From assembly GCF_900312745.1 (NCBI RefSeq), contig NZ_OMPD01000004.1:1-64000 (forward strand): a stretch of DNA of 64,000 nucleotides, in the 5' to 3' direction. The notes under the pieces were generated by a model. The model was given only the letters and a program-made list of their open reading frames with translations. It did no database searches and was not told the origin of the DNA. The stretch comes from Aquimarina sp. AU58. GTDB lineage: Bacteria; Bacteroidota; Bacteroidia; Flavobacteriales; Flavobacteriaceae. This document shows positions 44,055 to 52,135 of this stretch, piece by piece. Within the stretch, counting starts at the first letter, position 1. Each line of letters starts with the position of its first letter. The position numbers and the translations under genes are program-made.

Positions 44055-44465
44055 TTTAGATATGTTTTAAATGTTTTTTGATGATTTTATTTATAATCAA
44101 AAGACAAAACTATTCTCATATTGTTACAGTTAGCAGAGTACAAAATTCAAAAAACAGAAAAAGCAACTAAAAATAGTTGCACAATTGGAAGGTATTAAAG
44201 TAATAAAACATCTCTATCAAAAACGGATACATTTCAAGCTCATTTTTTAACGAAATAAATCATCCCTAATTATTAAATATTCGTCACTTACAATATGATA
44301 CTCATCACTAATTACAAGTCATCTATCACTAAAACCTACATTGCATTTTATAATCTAAAAAAGGAAACTAAATTGCCTTACATACACAAAAAATTATACT
44401 CTAGACAGAAGTTACGGGTGTCTTTAAACCATCGTAAATTTATTAATCAAATTATTTATTTTATC
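44055..44465. other. Upstream region of the double-glycine-leader peptide gene
   Basis: 411 bases between divergent genes. A longer in-frame reading of the peptide gene back to 44295 is possible, but gives a non-leader-like N-terminus, so I treat this as non-coding. Both promoters must lie here. I see no clear operator. Confidence 0.5.
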
Positions 44466-44654
44466 ATGTTAAAAAAAATTTCGAATCTTGGAAAATCTTT
44501 AAACAAAACTGAGCAAAAAAAGATTTCTGGAGGGGGGCCTCCAAAAGGTGAATGCCCAAAAGGTGGTTATCATTGGAATCCTCATAAAAGGTGTTGTTGG
44601 TCATATGCATATAACTGCTGTGCTGGTTCTCCAGAATGTCCAACTCCATATTAG
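44466..44654 (+). CDS. Double-glycine-leader cysteine-rich peptide (bacteriocin/RiPP-like precursor)
   Basis: A 62-residue peptide. The leader MLKKISNLGKSLNKTEQKKI ends in SGGG, the Bacteroidota GG-leader pattern (L-x-K-x-EQK-x-I-x-GG) that is cut by C39-peptidase ABC exporters. The 38-39-residue core is rich in Gly, Pro and aromatics, and has six Cys (30, 43, 44, 51, 52, 58) including two CC pairs, so disulfides or other crosslinks are likely. No exporter, modifying enzyme or immunity gene is in the window, though a small acidic lipoprotein follows. It may be an antimicrobial or signalling peptide; this is inference. A hairpin follows 45 bases downstream. Confidence 0.8.
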   Translation: MLKKISNLGKSLNKTEQKKISGGGPPKGECPKGGYHWNPHKRCCWSYAYNCCAGSPECPTPY

Positions 44655-44698
44655 AATTCTAATGATAAAGGCCTATGGTCATATATAGAAAAACAAAA

Positions 44699-44723
44699 AA
44701 TGCGTAGCTTTTGGCTACGCATT
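44699..44723. terminator. Hairpin A, mirror image of the one at 45278
   Basis: AATGCGTAGC/GCTACGCATT with loop TTTTG, A-rich before and T-containing after. It is a likely terminator of the GG-leader peptide gene. It is the exact reverse complement of the 25-base hairpin at 45278-45302. Confidence 0.8.
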
Positions 44724-44940
44724 CTTAAATATACTATCTCTAAACAAAATCATCAAGGCATTAGAAATAAAATTCTATCTCTTCAAGAATCGAGACGTCT
44801 TGAATTTTAACATTACATCGGAGGCAGAATCTAGGGAAATCTTATTCATTATACTTATACTAATAAGTTAGAAAGAATCCAAATTCCTGAGATCTATAAA
44901 TTATTCAGAAATTTTTAATCACTATAAAATTCACACAATA

Positions 44941-45171
44941 ATGAAAAAATATATTATAACATTTGTTATCGTATCAACTATCATATCCATCTTTCAATCC
45001 TGTACCACAGACGATAAAGTACTTACAAAAGAAAAAATTGACACTTACCCTTTTACTTCTTCTCTTAAGGCCGGAGACATTAATAATCCAAAGGATACTG
45101 TTATAATAATAACAGACGAAGAAGATGAAGAAGAGATTGTAGTCGTAACAGATGAAGCTGATATGGATTAA
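44941..45171 (+). CDS. Small acidic lipoprotein
   Basis: A 76-residue protein. The lipoprotein signal is IITFVIVSTIISIFQSCTTDD, with the Cys at residue 21. The last 25 residues are strongly acidic (ITDEEDEEEIVVVTDEADMD). There is no known domain. It follows the GG-leader peptide gene by 286 bases, and both are enclosed on the 3' side by mirror-image hairpins. An envelope-anchored partner or immunity factor for the basic, Cys-rich peptide would fit charge complementarity, but this is speculation. Confidence 0.65.
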   Translation: MKKYIITFVIVSTIISIFQSCTTDDKVLTKEKIDTYPFTSSLKAGDINNPKDTVIIITDEEDEEEIVVVTDEADMD

Positions 45172-45277
45172 TATATTTTTTCGATTAAGAAATAACTTGA
45201 TTAGATTTTAGTAAATAGATAATCTAAACCATTAAATCAATGTTAATGGTCAGCCTGATCATATAAACATTAAAAAA

Positions 45278-45302
45278 AATGCGTAGCCAAAAGCTACGCA
45301 TT
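45278..45302. terminator. Hairpin B, shared terminator of the acidic lipoprotein and dnaK
   Basis: AATGCGTAGC/GCTACGCATT with loop CAAAA, eight A residues before and five T residues after the stem. It serves convergent genes and is the reverse complement of hairpin A. Confidence 0.85.
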
Positions 45303-45328
45303 TTTAAATTATATAAACTAGTTTATAT

Positions 45329-47248
45329 TTACTTTACTTCTTCAAAATCAACATCTTCTACATCGCTTCCTTCAGAATCATCGCCAGAAGATTGGTCTGC
45401 TCCTGCTCCAGCGTCAGGTCCAGGTTGTCCGCCCTGTTGTGCATCAGCCTGAGCTTTATACATTTCTTCACTAGCGACTTTCCATGCCTCATTGATTTTA
45501 TCAAGAGCAGGTTGAATTAAAGCCAAATCTTTAGATTCGTATGCTTTCTTCAATTCTTCTAAAGCTTCTTCGATTGGTTTTTTCTTATCATCTGATAATT
45601 TATCACCAAACTCTTTAAGCTGCTTTTCTGTCTGGAAGATCATTCCATCTGCTTCATTAAGCTTATCTGCAGTTTCTTTTGCTGTCTTATCTGCTTCGGC
45701 ATTAGCCTCTGCTTCTTTTTTCATTTTCTCGATTTCCTCCTCTGTTAATCCAGAAGAAGCTTCGATACGAATATCCTGAGATTTGTTTGTAGCTTTATCT
45801 GTAGCAGAAACTTTGATGATACCATTAGCATCGATATCAAAAGTAACTTCGATCTGAGGAGTTCCTCTTTGTGCTGGTGGAATTCCATCTAAATGAAAAC
45901 GACCAATTGTCTTGTTATCTGCTGCCATTGGGCGCTCACCTTGTAGTACATGAATCTCTACCGATGGCTGATTATCTGCAGCTGTAGAAAACACTTGTGA
46001 TTTCTTGGTAGGGATTGTTGTATTGGCATCAATAAGTTTAGTCATTACATTACCCATTGTTTCAATACCAAGAGAAAGTGGAGTTACATCTAATAAAAGT
46101 ACGTCTTTAACATCTCCTGTTAATACTCCTCCTTGAATTGCTGCTCCAACTGCTACAACCTCATCAGGATTTACTCCTTTACTTGGTGATTTCCCGAAAA
46201 ACTTTTCTACTGCTTCTTGTACTGCAGGGATACGTGTAGACCCACCTACTAATATAATTTCGTCGATATCACTTGTCGATAATCCAGCAGCTTTAAGTGC
46301 TGTACGACAAGGTTCTATTGTACGTTTTACTAAATCATCTATTAATTGATCAAATTTTGACCTGGTTAATGATCTTACCAAATGCTTAGGTCCACTAGAA
46401 GTAGCAGTAACATAAGGTAGATTAATCTCTGTTTGTGAAGAAGATGATAATTCGATTTTAGCTTTTTCTGCAGCTTCTTTAAGACGTTGCAAAGCCATAG
46501 GATCTTGTCTAAGATCCATATTTTCATCAGCCTTAAACTCTTCTGCTAACCAATCAATTATTTTCTGATCTACATCATCCCCTCCTAAATGGGTATCTCC
46601 ATCTGTAGATAATACTTCAAAAACTCCGTCTCCTAATTCAAGTATTGATACATCATGTGTACCTCCACCAAAATCAAATACAACAATCTTTTGATCTGTA
46701 CCTTTTTTATCAAGTCCATAAGCCAAAGCTGCTGCTGTAGGCTCATTAATAATTCGCTCTACTTTAAGACCAGCAATTTCACCAGCTTCTTTGGTAGCTT
46801 GACGTTGCGCATCATTAAAGTAAGCAGGTACAGTAATTACTGCACTAGTTACATCCTGCCCAAGATAATCCTCTGCTGTTTTCTTCATTTTCTGAAGTGT
46901 CATTGCAGATAATTCTTGTGGTGTATATAAACGTCCATCGATATCTACTCGAGGCGTATCATTATCTCCTTTTACCACTTTATAGGCTGCTCTTTCAGCT
47001 TCTTTTGAGGATTCTGAGAATTTATTTCCCATAAATCTCTTAATAGAAGAGATAGTCTTAGTTGGATTTGTAACCGCTTGACGTTTTGCAGGATCTCCTA
47101 CTTTAATTTCTCCTCCTTCTACAAAAGCTATTACAGAAGGGGTAGTTCTTTTACCTTCGGCATTAGGGATTACTACAGGCTCATTACCTTCCATTACAGA
47201 AACACAAGAGTTGGTTGTCCCTAAGTCTATTCCTATTATTTTACTCAT
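45329..47248 (-). CDS. dnaK: Molecular chaperone DnaK (Hsp70)
   Basis: A 639-residue Hsp70. The ATPase domain starts with [17 protein letters not shown] and contains [14 protein letters not shown] and [13 protein letters not shown]. The substrate-binding domain follows ([13 protein letters not shown]), then a helical lid and a Gly/Gln-rich tail that ends in EDVDFEEVK, a usual DnaK ending. It folds and refolds proteins with DnaJ and GrpE, neither of which is coded here. It is a single-gene unit. It diverges from sdaA, with 226 bases between them. No CIRCE element is visible there. Confidence 0.98.
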   Translation of the reverse strand: MSKIIGIDLGTTNSCVSVMEGNEPVVIPNAEGKRTTPSVIAFVEGGEIKVGDPAKRQAVTNPTKTISSIKRFMGNKFSESSKEAERAAYKVVKGDNDTPRVDIDGRLYTPQELSAMTLQKMKKTAEDYLGQDVTSAVITVPAYFNDAQRQATKEAGEIAGLKVERIINEPTAAALAYGLDKKGTDQKIVVFDFGGGTHDVSILELGDGVFEVLSTDGDTHLGGDDVDQKIIDWLAEEFKADENMDLRQDPMALQRLKEAAEKAKIELSSSSQTEINLPYVTATSSGPKHLVRSLTRSKFDQLIDDLVKRTIEPCRTALKAAGLSTSDIDEIILVGGSTRIPAVQEAVEKFFGKSPSKGVNPDEVVAVGAAIQGGVLTGDVKDVLLLDVTPLSLGIETMGNVMTKLIDANTTIPTKKSQVFSTAADNQPSVEIHVLQGERPMAADNKTIGRFHLDGIPPAQRGTPQIEVTFDIDANGIIKVSATDKATNKSQDIRIEASSGLTEEEIEKMKKEAEANAEADKTAKETADKLNEADGMIFQTEKQLKEFGDKLSDDKKKPIEEALEELKKAYESKDLALIQPALDKINEAWKVASEEMYKAQADAQQGGQPGPDAGAGADQSSGDDSEGSDVEDVDFEEVK

Positions 47249-47462
47249 TTTTATCTTAAATTGTTATACTATTATTCTTAATAACTTATTGCTGTTAAGT
47301 CAATGATTATGCCATTACGATCTATCTGACAGGATGTCATTATTGTTTTAGTCTTCTTAATGAATTGATCATAAAGGCAAAAGGAAAACAATATTAACTA
47401 TTCTTTAAAAAATGAGTTTCTTTGTTGCCAAAAAACTATATTTACCCCCGAAATTTTATCAA

Positions 47463-47470
47463 TAATTTTG
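47463..47470 (+). promoter_or_regulatory. Candidate -7 box right before sdaA
   Basis: A perfect TAATTTTG lies only 4 bases before the sdaA start codon. If used, the transcript would be leaderless or nearly so. A second, weaker box TATATTTA at 47437-47444 could give a normal leader. Confidence 0.35.
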
Positions 47471-47474
47471 TATT

Positions 47475-48899
47475 ATGGAATGCATCAGTGTTTTTGATAT
47501 GCTGAAAATAGGCGTAGGCCCCTCAAGTTCACATACATTAGGTCCGTGGCGTGCAGGAAGAAGATGGATCACAGAACTTAAAGAAAAAGAACTCTTTGAA
47601 TCTGTCTCAACAATTACTATCGATCTTTTTGGATCATTATCACTAACAGGAAAAGGTCATGCTACCGACATTGCTGTAATTTTAGGCTTATGCGGTTACG
47701 ATCCTCAAACTATTGATGTTTCTACAATTGATACTATTATTGAAAACATAAACACTTCTAAGCAACTCTTCTTTAATAGTGAATTTCAGGTATCTTTTGA
47801 TCCAAAAACACAGATTATATTTAATAGAGAGTTTAAAGAATTTCATCCTAATGGTATGACTTTTCATGCCGACCTAAAAGATGGAAAAAAAGTATCGTCT
47901 TCTTTTTATTCTATTGGTGGAGGTTTTGTAGTAAAAGAAGAACGTAAGAGAAAAGAAAAAAAACTTACTGCTTTCAAACAATTTCCTATGCCAATTCATA
48001 AGGCAACCGATCTTTTGGAGTATTGTACATCGAAAAACAAAAAAGTATCTGAAATTGTTCTAGACAATGAACGCTCCTTACAAAGTGATGCCGAGATTGA
48101 TGAAAGAATTGCACAAGTCTGGAAGGTAATGCTAGAATCAATGTATACTGGTTGTCATACTGAAGGTACTTTACCTGGTGGATTAAATGTAAGACGACGA
48201 GCATATGATACGCATAAAAAATTAATAGGTACGACAGCTTACACTAGTCCAACAGAATGGATTGAAGCTATACGAAATACCGAAGTAAAATTTCGTCAAA
48301 TATTAAAATGGGTTTCCTGTTTTGCTTTGGCAGTAAATGAGGTAAATGCATCTCTGGGTCGTGTGGTGACTGCCCCTACTAATGGAAGTGCTGGTGTAAT
48401 TCCGGCAGTAATGATGTATTATATGGTTATCGAAAACCACGATGCAAATTTTGATGATGTAAAACAATTTATGCTGGTTGCAGGAGAAATTGGAAGTCTT
48501 TTCAAAAAAGGAGCTACTATCTCTGCAGCTATGGGGGGTTGCCAGGCAGAAATTGGAGTATCGTCTGCAATGGCCGCTGGAGCATTAACCGAACTTATGG
48601 GAGGTACTCCAGAACAAGTATTAATGGCAAGTGAAATTGCAATGGAGCATCATCTGGGATTAACATGTGATCCCATCGCCGGATTGGTACAAATCCCTTG
48701 CATAGAACGAAATGCTATGGGGGCTATAAAAGCTATTAATGCCTGTGAAATGGCATTAGACACAGATGCTGCAAATGCTAAAGTACCATTAGATAAAGTA
48801 ATTGAAACTATGTGGGAAACTGCTCAGGATATGAACACAAAATATAAAGAAACCAGTGAAGGTGGTTTGGCTGTAAAAGTAAACCTTAGTGATTGTTAA
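47475..48899 (+). CDS. sdaA: L-serine ammonia-lyase (iron-sulfur type, single chain)
   Basis: A 474-residue enzyme that converts L-serine to pyruvate and ammonia. The beta-domain motif [19 protein letters not shown] is at the N-terminus. The alpha domain carries the [4Fe-4S] cysteines in [18 protein letters not shown] and QIPCIERN. The cluster is oxygen-sensitive in the family. Both domains are on one chain, as in E. coli SdaA. The gene is monocistronic: dnaK diverges upstream, and a terminator follows 10 bases after its stop. Confidence 0.95.
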   Translation: MECISVFDMLKIGVGPSSSHTLGPWRAGRRWITELKEKELFESVSTITIDLFGSLSLTGKGHATDIAVILGLCGYDPQTIDVSTIDTIIENINTSKQLFFNSEFQVSFDPKTQIIFNREFKEFHPNGMTFHADLKDGKKVSSSFYSIGGGFVVKEERKRKEKKLTAFKQFPMPIHKATDLLEYCTSKNKKVSEIVLDNERSLQSDAEIDERIAQVWKVMLESMYTGCHTEGTLPGGLNVRRRAYDTHKKLIGTTAYTSPTEWIEAIRNTEVKFRQILKWVSCFALAVNEVNASLGRVVTAPTNGSAGVIPAVMMYYMVIENHDANFDDVKQFMLVAGEIGSLFKKGATISAAMGGCQAEIGVSSAMAAGALTELMGGTPEQVLMASEIAMEHHLGLTCDPIAGLVQIPCIERNAMGAIKAINACEMALDTDAANAKVPLDKVIETMWETAQDMNTKYKETSEGGLAVKVNLSDC

Positions 48900-48908
48900 T
48901 CTATAATC

Positions 48909-48956
48909 ACCTGTAATGAAATACAAAACTCAAAATTTATAACATTGCAGGTTTTT
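48909..48956 (+). terminator. Terminator of sdaA
   Basis: ACCTGTAATG (48909-48918) pairs with CATTGCAGGT (48943-48952) with one wobble, followed by a T-run. It also separates sdaA from the convergent NTF2-like gene. Confidence 0.75.
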
Positions 48957-48969
48957 AATAAGTATGTTA

Positions 48970-49458
48970 TTACTTACATCCTTCTCTAAATCGGGTATCA
49001 GCAATAGCTATAATTTTCCAGGTTTTACCGTCATTAAATAGTTGAAATACATTTACGCCACAATGGCTAAAATTATCATTGACATAAAACTCATAAGGAG
49101 TCCATGCATTTGCAATTGCAGAATCTGCTTCGATTTTAAATGCTAATAATCGTTCATCCCATTTTTGCTCTGCTGGTCTATTTTGTATAGCAGTTAAAAT
49201 TTTTTCTATATCATTCTTTACTGTTTTTATCTCTCCTTCTTTGGTTCTCACAATAGTTTGTACTGCTATGTTTTTATCTATAGTAGTTTTCATTTTAGCA
49301 GTGTCACCAGCATGAAAACCTTCAAAAAACTCTAAAACAGTCTGTTTCACTTCTTTTTCATAACGGTTTTGGTCATCTTTGGATATATTTTTTTGAGAAA
49401 AAACATGGCATGAGAAGAATAAAACAACCAATATTGATACTTTATACATAATGTTCAT
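48970..49458 (-). CDS. Exported NTF2-like (SnoaL-type) protein
   Basis: A 162-residue protein with a signal peptide (VSILVVLFFSCHVFSQ). An NTF2-like fold is suggested by LEFFEGFHAGDTAKMKTTID near the start and the final strand pair VNVFQLFNDGKTWKIIAIADT. Such proteins have a cone-shaped pocket and diverse roles. No catalytic residues can be assigned. It sits between convergent sdaA and divergent panB with no clear link to either. Confidence 0.75.
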   Translation of the reverse strand: MNIMYKVSILVVLFFSCHVFSQKNISKDDQNRYEKEVKQTVLEFFEGFHAGDTAKMKTTIDKNIAVQTIVRTKEGEIKTVKNDIEKILTAIQNRPAEQKWDERLLAFKIEADSAIANAWTPYEFYVNDNFSHCGVNVFQLFNDGKTWKIIAIADTRFREGCK

Positions 49459-49609
49459 TATTTTTGAATAGGTATAAAAATAAGATTTTAATCACTTCTA
49501 TACTATATAATTTTCGCTTCATTGTATCAAAGAAAAATCAAAAACAAATTACACTTGTTACCATATAGGTAATTGATTACTTTTACAATCCTAAAAAAAA
49601 CAATTCAAA

Positions 49610-50428
49610 ATGTCTACAGCAAAAAAAGATTATAAGCGCGTTACGGTAAAATCTCTTGTAGAGATGAAAGCTAACCAAGAAAAGATATCTATGCTAACCG
49701 CTTACGATTACACGATGGCCAAAATTGTAGATGGTGCCGGAGTAGATGTTATTCTCGTCGGAGATTCTGCTTCAAATGTAATGGCAGGTCATGAAACTAC
49801 ATTACCGATTACATTAGATCAGATGATTTATCATGCATCTTCTGTAATTCGAGCAATTGATCGCGCATTAATCGTTGTAGATTTACCTTTTGGAAGCTAC
49901 CAGAGTGATCCTAAAGAAGCTTTACGTTCTGCAATTCGTATCATGAAGGAATCAGGAGGGCATGCTGTAAAACTTGAAGGAGGAAAAGAAGTTAAGGAGT
50001 CTATTAAAAGAATCCTTAATGCCGGTATCCCTGTTATGGGACACCTTGGTCTTACTCCACAATCTATATATAAATTTGGAACCTATACTGTTCGTGCCAA
50101 AGAAGAACAGGAAGCGCAGAAACTAAAACAAGATGCACTTATGCTTGAGAAAGCAGGATGTTTTGCAATCGTTCTTGAAAAAGTTCCTGCCAAATTGGCT
50201 AAAGAAGTAGCAGAAAGTCTTACTATTCCTATCATTGGTATTGGAGCAGGAAATGGTGTAGATGGACAAGTATTGGTTACTCACGACATGTTAGGAATGA
50301 CCCATGAATTTAATCCTCGTTTTTTAAGACGTTATTTAGACTTATATACAGAAATGACTAATGCTTTTAAACAATACGTTACCGATGTGAAAGCTGTTGA
50401 TTTCCCTAATGAGAATGAGCAATATTAA
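49610..50428 (+). CDS. panB: 3-methyl-2-oxobutanoate hydroxymethyltransferase
   Basis: A 272-residue PanB. It adds a hydroxymethyl group from methylene-tetrahydrofolate to 2-oxoisovalerate, giving ketopantoate, the first step of pantothenate and CoA synthesis. Motifs are [32 protein letters not shown] with the metal Asp, [19 protein letters not shown] and [12 protein letters not shown]. The length is normal. It may be co-transcribed with the pseudouridine synthase 122 bases later. Its substrate is an intermediate of valine/leucine synthesis, and leucine genes lie 6 kb away on the same strand. Confidence 0.97.
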   Translation: MSTAKKDYKRVTVKSLVEMKANQEKISMLTAYDYTMAKIVDGAGVDVILVGDSASNVMAGHETTLPITLDQMIYHASSVIRAIDRALIVVDLPFGSYQSDPKEALRSAIRIMKESGGHAVKLEGGKEVKESIKRILNAGIPVMGHLGLTPQSIYKFGTYTVRAKEEQEAQKLKQDALMLEKAGCFAIVLEKVPAKLAKEVAESLTIPIIGIGAGNGVDGQVLVTHDMLGMTHEFNPRFLRRYLDLYTEMTNAFKQYVTDVKAVDFPNENEQY

Positions 50429-50550
50429 TTTCATTAGATTTAAAGTTTATCGATCAAACCGAACTTAGTAAACTTTTTAAAGGATTGAAGTCAATTATTA
50501 AAATGACATCAAAATTTAAGTCTACATTACAATAGTTCTAAAAATCAAGA

Positions 50551-51249
50551 ATGTCAAAAATCATTTCAAATAAAAACAATCTTCAGGTGCTGCATGAAGA
50601 CAATCATATTATTATTATTAATAAGCGTCCTGGAGATATTGTACAAGGTGATAAAACGGGTGACAAACCACTTAGTGAAGTTGTCAAAGAGTATATTGCA
50701 GAAAAATATAATAAACCGGGTGCAGTATATCTTGGGGTTGTACACCGTTTAGATCGTCCTACTAGTGGAATTGTCGTATTTGCAAGAACAAGCAAAGCAC
50801 TTCCCAGGCTTAACGCATTATTTGCAAACAAAGAAGCTCAAAAAACATATTGGGCTGTGGTAAAAGATTGTCCTCCTAAAAAACATGACAACTTAACACA
50901 TTGGTTAAAACGTAATCCAAGACAAAACAAATCATATGCACATACTACCGAAGTCCCTGATAGCAAAAAAGCAGTCTTAGAATACCAATTAATCAAAAAG
51001 TTAGATAATTATTGTTTATTAGAAATTGATCTTCATACAGGGCGTCATCATCAAATACGAGCGCAACTCTCTTATATTGGTTGCAGAATCAAAGGTGATC
51101 TAAAATATGGAGCACATCGTAGTAATAAAGATGGAAGCATTCATTTACATGCCCGAAAACTAAGTTTTATTCATCCCGTTAAAAAAGAAACTATAGCTGT
51201 CATCGCTCCTCCTCCTTCTGATCCTATTTGGAAAGATTGTCTAAATTAA
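50551..51249 (+). CDS. RluA-family pseudouridine synthase
   Basis: A 232-residue RNA pseudouridine synthase. The catalytic Asp68 is in VVHRLDRPTSGIVVFARTSK. Other family motifs are LLEIDLHTGRHHQIRAQL and GDLKYGAHR. There is no N-terminal S4 domain, so it resembles RluA/RluC-like short forms. The target RNA (rRNA or tRNA) cannot be determined. It converges with the DMT transporter gene, with only 22 bases between the stops. Confidence 0.92.
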   Translation: MSKIISNKNNLQVLHEDNHIIIINKRPGDIVQGDKTGDKPLSEVVKEYIAEKYNKPGAVYLGVVHRLDRPTSGIVVFARTSKALPRLNALFANKEAQKTYWAVVKDCPPKKHDNLTHWLKRNPRQNKSYAHTTEVPDSKKAVLEYQLIKKLDNYCLLEIDLHTGRHHQIRAQLSYIGCRIKGDLKYGAHRSNKDGSIHLHARKLSFIHPVKKETIAVIAPPPSDPIWKDCLN

Positions 51250-51271
51250 GCTTTTGGTTATTATCTTTTAA

Positions 51272-52132
51272 CTATTTGTAAGTTCGTATACTTTCAATCA
51301 CTACAGATGTTAAAATCAAAACACCACCAATAACCGTAGAAAGTACAGGGACTTCTCTTAAAAAAATGATTCCAAGAATAATACCATATACCGGTTGGAT
51401 ACTACCAATAATACTAGCCGTTGTTGCAGAAAATCGTTTAAAACTATATAAAAACAAGGTATGGCCTATTGCAGTAGTTAACAAGGCTAAAATCAAAACA
51501 AAAGGAAATTGACTAATAATGCCCGAGCTATCCATAATAAATAAGGCAGGCGATAACAGTACTACCATTATTATTAATTGATACCACATTAACATAGAAC
51601 CATGATAATTACTAACTTTTGTTTTCATGATTAGATTTCGAAGAGCATAACATAGTGCCGAAAATACTCCCATGGCAACAGCTTTAGCATACGTATTTTC
51701 TATACTAAAATCCGGAACCAAAAAATAAATTCCTACCAGTACAAGTACTCCCAGCATCAAATGCATTTTCTGAAATTTAACTTTTAACACCAAAGGTTCT
51801 AGTAAAGCCGTAATGACTGGATAAGTAAATAAAGACAACATACCAATTGCCACATTTGACATTTTCAGAGCATAAAAATAAGTGATCCAATGTAGCCCCA
51901 TAAGTATCCCTCCTGCAAGAATGGGAATACGATCCTTAGTTTCAATTCTAAATGATATCTTTTTCCATTTACAAAACAAGAATAATATGCACGCTGCTAA
52001 AATAGCTCTATAGCCAATAATAACAGGTACTGGCATATCGATATGTCTTCCTAATACCCCAGAAGTACTAATGAGCAACATAGCAAAATTTAACTCGAGT
52101 ATGTTTCTTAAGTGTTGGTTATTTTTTGACAA
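51272..52132 (-). CDS. DMT-superfamily (EamA) transporter
   Basis: A 286-residue inner-membrane protein with ten predicted helices arranged as two EamA repeats (LLISTSGVLGRH through GVLVLVGIYFLVP; then ALCYALRNLIMKT through VLILTSVVIES). It is a probable metabolite exporter of the drug/metabolite superfamily; the substrate is unknown. It starts 3 bases after the stop of the T9SS type B gene, so both are on one transcript, although their functions appear unrelated. Confidence 0.9.
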   Translation of the reverse strand: MSKNNQHLRNILELNFAMLLISTSGVLGRHIDMPVPVIIGYRAILAACILFLFCKWKKISFRIETKDRIPILAGGILMGLHWITYFYALKMSNVAIGMLSLFTYPVITALLEPLVLKVKFQKMHLMLGVLVLVGIYFLVPDFSIENTYAKAVAMGVFSALCYALRNLIMKTKVSNYHGSMLMWYQLIIMVVLLSPALFIMDSSGIISQFPFVLILALLTTAIGHTLFLYSFKRFSATTASIIGSIQPVYGIILGIIFLREVPVLSTVIGGVLILTSVVIESIRTYK

Positions 52133-52135
52133 GGT

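Noticed and set aside
44295..44465. Longer start for the GG-leader peptide
   Set aside because: The added 57 residues are basic, AT-driven and unlike any leader. The ATG at 44466 gives a canonical GG leader.
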